Below, one piece after another: positions 6,491 through 10,458 of a stretch of 10,458 nt of DNA. Positions within the stretch are counted from its first letter, which is position 1. Every line of letters starts with the position of its first letter. The stretch is from Bacteroidota bacterium. Its GTDB lineage: Bacteria; Bacteroidota; Bacteroidia; Flavobacteriales; Weeksellaceae. The stretch is taken from positions 1 through 10,458 of the forward strand of contig JAEWIE010000011.1 of NCBI GenBank assembly GCA_023387375.1. Direction: 5' to 3'. Position numbers and translations under genes: made by a program. The notes beneath the pieces were generated by a model. The model made no database searches, was not told the DNA's origin, and was given only the letters and a program-made list of their open reading frames with translations.

Positions 6491-8413
6491 TTAAGGCACC
6501 AAACGAACTACACGATACCCTGTGTTGATATAGGCACCATTACGTTTGGCTCGGACGTATTCGAACTTGGTTGCAAGTTGCGTTTGTACTTTGTCTATTT
6601 GTTTAAAAACCTCCCCGTTTTTATTTTCTCTGCTTAAAATATCATTTACGACATCGAATCCAATAATTGCATATCTCGAAGGAGACTTACAATACTTCGC
6701 TTCATAGGCCGCTAAAATTTCTTTTTCAAATTTCCCCTCCACATTGACCTTTCTATCCATTAAATACACCAAATTGGCTTGGCTTAAAGCATCCATTTGA
6801 GATTCGAATATACTGTTGTAATAGAGGCTAAAGGCACGATTGCCTTTCACTTCCTTAGACATTTGAATCATGCGTTGTCCAAAGGCAGTTCCAAGTGAAT
6901 CATTGTTAGAAGCAAGAACCGCAATTACAGGTGCAGGCTGCCCTGTCATCATATTCGTTTCGCTTACAATATCAGCTACCGACGTCACCATGGAAATCGA
7001 TGCGTTTTTAAGGGATTTCTCAAGGCCCGCTTTCACGCGGTTCGCCTGCGTTTTGTCAGAATCGGAAACGATATATACCTTTTGGTTGTTAAATACCTTA
7101 TGTACCTCCTCCACAATACGGTCTGCATAAATGTCTTCTTTGGTTTCTACAATAATTAAATTGCTGTGTCCATAGAGATCTTCCGTATTTGCAAAAGGGG
7201 CAACCACTGGGATCTTAGAGGATCCTACATAGTCTAGTACCTCTACAATTCCTGATTTAAAGAAAGGACCAATAATCAAATCTGTATTTTCCTTTTGAAT
7301 TTGGCTAAGACTATTTTTAAAGCTGGAGTCATTTCCAGAGTCAACTACGTTAATGTTCAGTTTTTGTCCACCGGCTGCATTCCGCTCAATGGCAAGTTTA
7401 GCACCGCTTAAGAAATCACTGGCCAAACTACGGTATTTGCCATCTCCTGCATCAAATCCGAAAGGAAGCATTAATACTACATTTAACTCATCTCCTGATT
7501 TTTTAACATATTGGGGATCTATTGGTTTAATTTTTAAAACCATTCCTGCCTTCAGTCCACTGCTCAAAGAGGGGTTTAGAGAGAGTAGTTGATCTAGTGA
7601 AATCTTGAACTCATTCAAAATTCCAAACACGGTGTCTCCACTACGAACTGTATAAGTTAGGTAATCTCCAGACTGCTCGAGACTTACCTCTTTTGGGGCC
7701 GTTGAAACAGGCGTCTCTTGAGAAGCGACTGGCTCCTGCTTTGCAACTATTTCGGAATTGTCTGCCGTTTGTGAGTTCGCACTTACAATAAGTAAATCTC
7801 CGGGCTGAAGACCTCTAGATTCAAGACCTGGATTCAGGGCAAAAAGTTCTGCTTGGGAAAGTTTGAACTTTCTTGTAATTCGGTAATAATTATCACGAGG
7901 CTGTACTTCATAACGCTCCTGATTTTGCAAAAGATCGCTTACTTCTTCCGGTGCTGAAGGGCTTGAAGAATTTTGATTCGCATTACTTTCAGCGAAGGCA
8001 GATTCAGTGCCGTACTTTCTAATGCTTTCAAGGGGAAGTACAACTTTATCTCCAATTTTCATATGAGAGTCCAGCTCTGGATTTAGTTTTCTTAAATCCG
8101 CTTCTGAGATATGATATGTTTTTGTAATTCCATAAATGGTTTGCTTAGGCTGAAGCACAATGAAACCTGTGGACGATCCTGCGCTACTTTGCCCCGAATT
8201 TTGAGCAGTACCGCGTGATACTTTAAGTACATCACCAATTCTGATAGTCCCTTCGGCAACTGAGGGATTTAATCGGTACAATTCATTAATAGACATGCCG
8301 TATTTTTTCGAAATATTATATGGCGTGTCCCCTTTTATGACGGTGTGTGTGTTTTGGGCACTGGCCGCAAAACCTAGCACAACGGCAGATAATAGTAGGA
8401 ATCTTTTTATCAT
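6491..8413 (-). CDS. Secreted LysM / type 1 periplasmic-binding fusion
   Basis: A 640-residue exported protein. The start is set at ATG 8413 because it begins a clean signal peptide, MIKRFLLLSAVVLGFAASAQ, with a likely cut after ASA; a TTG 12 codons upstream would put charged residues before it. There is no lipobox, so it is probably soluble periplasmic or bound to the wall. Four LysM repeats follow at about 23-65, 84-127, 168-210 and 254-295, each with a GDT-like start, an LNP turn and a GD or G-rich end, joined by Ser/Gln/Pro-rich linkers. Residues about 309-600 form a type 1 periplasmic-binding (ANF-receptor-like) domain; IIGPFFKSG and IPVVAPF are typical of that fold. LysM binds peptidoglycan. 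The binding-protein fold also occurs in E. coli LpoA, an activator of peptidoglycan synthase PBP1A, so a wall-synthesis regulator is a plausible but unproven role. No ABC permease is nearby. Confidence 0.88.
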   Translation of the reverse strand: MIKRFLLLSAVVLGFAASAQNTHTVIKGDTPYNISKKYGMSINELYRLNPSVAEGTIRIGDVLKVSRGTAQNSGQSSAGSSTGFIVLQPKQTIYGITKTYHISEADLRKLNPELDSHMKIGDKVVLPLESIRKYGTESAFAESNANQNSSSPSAPEEVSDLLQNQERYEVQPRDNYYRITRKFKLSQAELFALNPGLESRGLQPGDLLIVSANSQTADNSEIVAKQEPVASQETPVSTAPKEVSLEQSGDYLTYTVRSGDTVFGILNEFKISLDQLLSLNPSLSSGLKAGMVLKIKPIDPQYVKKSGDELNVVLMLPFGFDAGDGKYRSLASDFLSGAKLAIERNAAGGQKLNINVVDSGNDSSFKNSLSQIQKENTDLIIGPFFKSGIVEVLDYVGSSKIPVVAPFANTEDLYGHSNLIIVETKEDIYADRIVEEVHKVFNNQKVYIVSDSDKTQANRVKAGLEKSLKNASISMVTSVADIVSETNMMTGQPAPVIAVLASNNDSLGTAFGQRMIQMSKEVKGNRAFSLYYNSIFESQMDALSQANLVYLMDRKVNVEGKFEKEILAAYEAKYCKSPSRYAIIGFDVVNDILSRENKNGEVFKQIDKVQTQLATKFEYVRAKRNGAYINTGYRVVRLVP

Positions 8414-8431
8414 ATCAGTGTCTCTTGCTTG

Positions 8432-8439
8432 CAAAAATA
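8432..8439 (-). promoter_or_regulatory. Possible internal -7 box before LysM/PBP1 gene
   Basis: On the minus strand TATTTTTG (8439..8432) fits TAnnTTTG and would start transcription near 8428, 15 bases before ATG 8413. No -33 element is visible at the right distance and the sequence is T-rich, so a chance match is possible. Confidence 0.3.
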
Positions 8440-8450
8440 ACGCTTTCAAA

Positions 8451-10037
8451 TTAAATCATCAGGATATTGACACCCGATTTTTCAACTTCCATCTGAAGGT
8501 AACAATTTTGGAGCCAATCTCGTCCGAATTCTGAGTAGAAGACACTGAAATTAAAGACTCGCTCCTGCCAATTTTTACCTGGATGAACCACCAAAAATAG
8601 CTGTTCAAGTCTATCCAATTTTTCATGGTGCTTGATTTTCTCCGCACGAAGAAGTCTTTTCTCCATTTTATCAAACGAGCGAAGCTGTCTTTTCTCCTCT
8701 GCAAGGACTAAGTTCAAAAAAGTTTTGTCGGTTTCGTAGGCTCTGGATTTAAGAGTTTCAAACCCGTTTAGTAGTATGTCTTTTTGCTCCCTTAAAGTTG
8801 GATAAACCTTAGACTCATGAATGAATTTATGATTGACAATCTGTGCGAAATTCTTATAGAAATCGAGCACATCTAAATCCAATCGTTCCATTTTTCCAAG
8901 TGTCTTTTCCGTAATCATTAAAAAAGAATTGCGTGGGATTAAGAGTGGAAAATCCAAATCTAAATGTTTAAAATAAGACTTAAGCTCCATCCAGTACATA
9001 ATTTCTGCATTTCCTCCAATGTAAGCGAGATTCGGAAGTACCGTTTCCTGATATACAGGTCGCATGAGTGCATTAGGGCTAAATCGTTCCGGATACTTCT
9101 CCAATTCTTTAAAAAGCTCCTCTTTCGTGAATTTAAGCTCTGTATCCACGACATCAAAACCCTCTGCACTTGCCTCAATCCGATTGCGAGTAGTAGAAAG
9201 GTAAAAAAGATTAATTTCTCTTGGATTCACCTGCGCTTTGCCGTAGGCATCAATGATCGTCTTGACCTCCTCTTTGGAATAATGGAAAAGAGCTTCGCTC
9301 TCCAACTCTTCGCGAAACGTGGCAATCATGCTTTTTTTAAGACGACGATCATCTCCATCTATCATAAGAAGTCCATAAGAATCAAACAAACGATTCACAA
9401 GTCTCTTTGTGGCATCCGTCAAACTTACTCCTGTTTCGTAAGCTTCTTGCATCCATCGAATTAATTCCGTTCCGTAAATTGAATGTTCAAACTGTTTTTC
9501 AAACTCATGGATAAAGTAGGGCTCTTCGACCTTAATCCTTCCCACAGCTCCGCCTGATTTTGCCTTTAATTCATAATAGTGGCCTCTTGTTTTGAAATGA
9601 TTTATTTCTTCAAAATCATGATCTTCACTAGCAAGCCAAAACAGAGGAACAAAATCCATCTCAGGAAAATTTGTTTTTAGAAATTCTGCTGTTTTTATGG
9701 TTTGTAGTATTTTATAGATAAAAAAGACGGGACCTGTAAATAAATTAAGTTGATGCCCCGTGACGAGAGTAAATGTATTCTCTGATTTCATCAACTCCAG
9801 ATTCATCCTTTGCTTCTCGCTTAGTTCTAAATCTTTATGTTGGTCGGCTAGCACCTCGGAGAGAATTTCTCTACTCGAGGAAGAAAAGGAATTTTTCTTT
9901 TTCTCAATCTGTTTTGCAAAGTTTTCGAGGCTAAAGCGGTTTTCGTTGTACGCTTCTAAATCGCCCTCCAAATAATCCTTAATTAATTGGGGAACGCTAT
10001 CGATCTGCGTAAAGGGTATGTGGGTGATGTTTTTCAA
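8451..10037 (-). CDS. bshC: Putative bacillithiol synthase BshC
   Basis: Cytoplasmic enzyme thought to add cysteine to GlcN-malate in the last step of bacillithiol synthesis, the low-molecular-weight thiol used by Firmicutes and many Bacteroidota. The 528-residue product has about the usual length (roughly 530-540). Diagnostic segments are VTGHQLNLFTGPVFFIYKI at 92-110 and FVPLFWLASEDHDFEEINHF at 129-148, followed by a long charged helical C-terminal part expected for the family's coiled coil. The start is TTG 10037: the only other in-frame upstream codons before a TAG stop near 10063 include no ATG, GTG or TTG, and the N-terminus including KDYLEGD aligns with family starts. It begins 4 bases after the porin stop codon, so coupled translation is likely. 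The bshA and bshB partners are not in the window. Confidence 0.93.
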   Translation of the reverse strand: MKNITHIPFTQIDSVPQLIKDYLEGDLEAYNENRFSLENFAKQIEKKKNSFSSSSREILSEVLADQHKDLELSEKQRMNLELMKSENTFTLVTGHQLNLFTGPVFFIYKILQTIKTAEFLKTNFPEMDFVPLFWLASEDHDFEEINHFKTRGHYYELKAKSGGAVGRIKVEEPYFIHEFEKQFEHSIYGTELIRWMQEAYETGVSLTDATKRLVNRLFDSYGLLMIDGDDRRLKKSMIATFREELESEALFHYSKEEVKTIIDAYGKAQVNPREINLFYLSTTRNRIEASAEGFDVVDTELKFTKEELFKELEKYPERFSPNALMRPVYQETVLPNLAYIGGNAEIMYWMELKSYFKHLDLDFPLLIPRNSFLMITEKTLGKMERLDLDVLDFYKNFAQIVNHKFIHESKVYPTLREQKDILLNGFETLKSRAYETDKTFLNLVLAEEKRQLRSFDKMEKRLLRAEKIKHHEKLDRLEQLFLVVHPGKNWQERVFNFSVFYSEFGRDWLQNCYLQMEVEKSGVNILMI

Positions 10038-10041
10038 AATA

Positions 10042-10458
10042 TTAATGAAATAAATTCCATAGGATACCTATGTTTAATCTAAAATCGTACAGAGGATAAT
10101 AAGGCGCTGTGTAGGATTTATTCTGCATAAAAGTAGCGGTTAAATTCTGACCTTCAATGAAAAATTGCATGGTTTTTACTTTCATATTAAAATAGACATC
10201 CACGATAGGTTCTCCTCCAATGGCGTAGCCTGATGCACCAGGCAAAATAAACTCACTGACTACAGGCGAATACTCTCTCGAATTAAACTTGGAGAAATAA
10301 TAAACTTTAAGACCTGTCATTACCTGCGCTGCATTTTTGAAAGCGGGTGCTTTGTAGTAAACATTCGCCCTTGCTATTAAATCTGGCATTGGAAAAAGCT
10401 CCTTATTACCAAGCGCACTTTGAAACAAAAGTCTAGCATTTAAGTTAAATTTTCCAGC
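10042..10458 (-). CDS. Putative porin, C-terminal part (runs off edge)
   Basis: Only the last 138 residues are in the window; the frame is open through the right edge, so the gene starts beyond it. The segment resembles the C-terminus of the Bacteroidota putative porin family (Porin_10 type): alternating beta-strand segments such as VMTGLKVYYFSKF, then GGEPIVDVYFNMKVKTMQFFIEGQN, then APYYPLYDFRLNIGILWNLF. The chain ends in aromatic residues (NLFH), in line with an outer-membrane beta-barrel signal at the C-terminus, although the final residue is His rather than the usual Phe. It is the first visible gene of the leftward cluster, directly before bshC. Family assignment is by recalled pattern; the pore substrate is unknown. 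Confidence 0.78.
   Translation of the reverse strand, partial: AGKFNLNARLLFQSALGNKELFPMPDLIARANVYYKAPAFKNAAQVMTGLKVYYFSKFNSREYSPVVSEFILPGASGYAIGGEPIVDVYFNMKVKTMQFFIEGQNLTATFMQNKSYTAPYYPLYDFRLNIGILWNLFH

Noticed and set aside
8414..8449. TTG-started N-terminal extension of the LysM/PBP1 protein
   Set aside because: The extra 12 residues contain charged residues that would spoil the signal peptide; ATG 8413 gives a clean one.
8964..9464. Long plus-strand open frame (166 codons) opposite bshC
   Set aside because: The translation is Cys/Phe/Ile/Ser-rich with no recognisable motif and lies wholly antisense to a well-conserved gene; it is a shadow frame.
1..10458. CRISPR array, insertion sequence, prophage or defence island
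   Set aside because: No regularly spaced repeats, transposase, integrase or phage genes are seen; apart from the broken Panacea gene the content is housekeeping.

Overview
The window looks like chromosomal DNA from a member of the Bacteroidota, most likely class Flavobacteriia. The reasons are the gene content (a Bacteroidota-type putative porin, bacillithiol enzyme BshC, a LysM/PBP1 fusion protein, a GYDIA-type GHMP kinase) and the promoters: several sites match the Bacteroidota -7 element TAnnTTTG, and Shine-Dalgarno sequences are mostly absent. Genus cannot be fixed from this sequence.

Layout. Positions 1-437 hold no gene: an AT-rich stretch with a weak direct repeat (30-60 and 155-186) and a strong hairpin terminator (249-282). 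Next, on the minus strand, is a decayed SocA/Panacea (DUF4065) protein (909..438), broken by one extra base in a 9-base homopolymer. An intergenic stretch (910-1122) with two adjacent dyads and a good promoter leads into a plus-strand ClC-family anion transporter or channel (1123-2397) and then aroQ (2451-2867). aroQ converges on minus-strand pckA (4529..2925), and the two share a hairpin terminator.

From the right edge to 4659 everything is on the minus strand and tightly packed: putative porin C-terminus (partial), bshC, LysM/PBP1 protein, fabD, GHMP kinase. Gaps are 4, 37, 38 and 9 bases, which suggests one operon or a chain of coupled units. pckA follows in the same direction after about 130 bases and has its own -7 boxes.

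How the genes fit together. Most are housekeeping: thiol redox buffering (bshC), fatty acid synthesis (fabD), a probable isoprenoid-type small-molecule kinase, cell-envelope proteins (porin, LysM/PBP1), gluconeogenesis/anaplerosis (pckA), aromatic amino acid synthesis (aroQ) and anion transport. I found no CRISPR array, insertion sequence, prophage, complete toxin-antitoxin pair or other evident new system. The most interesting points are the altered ion-pathway motifs of the ClC protein, a predicted leaderless aroQ mRNA, -7 promoter boxes that create false TTG start codons, and the broken Panacea gene in an AT-rich flank.
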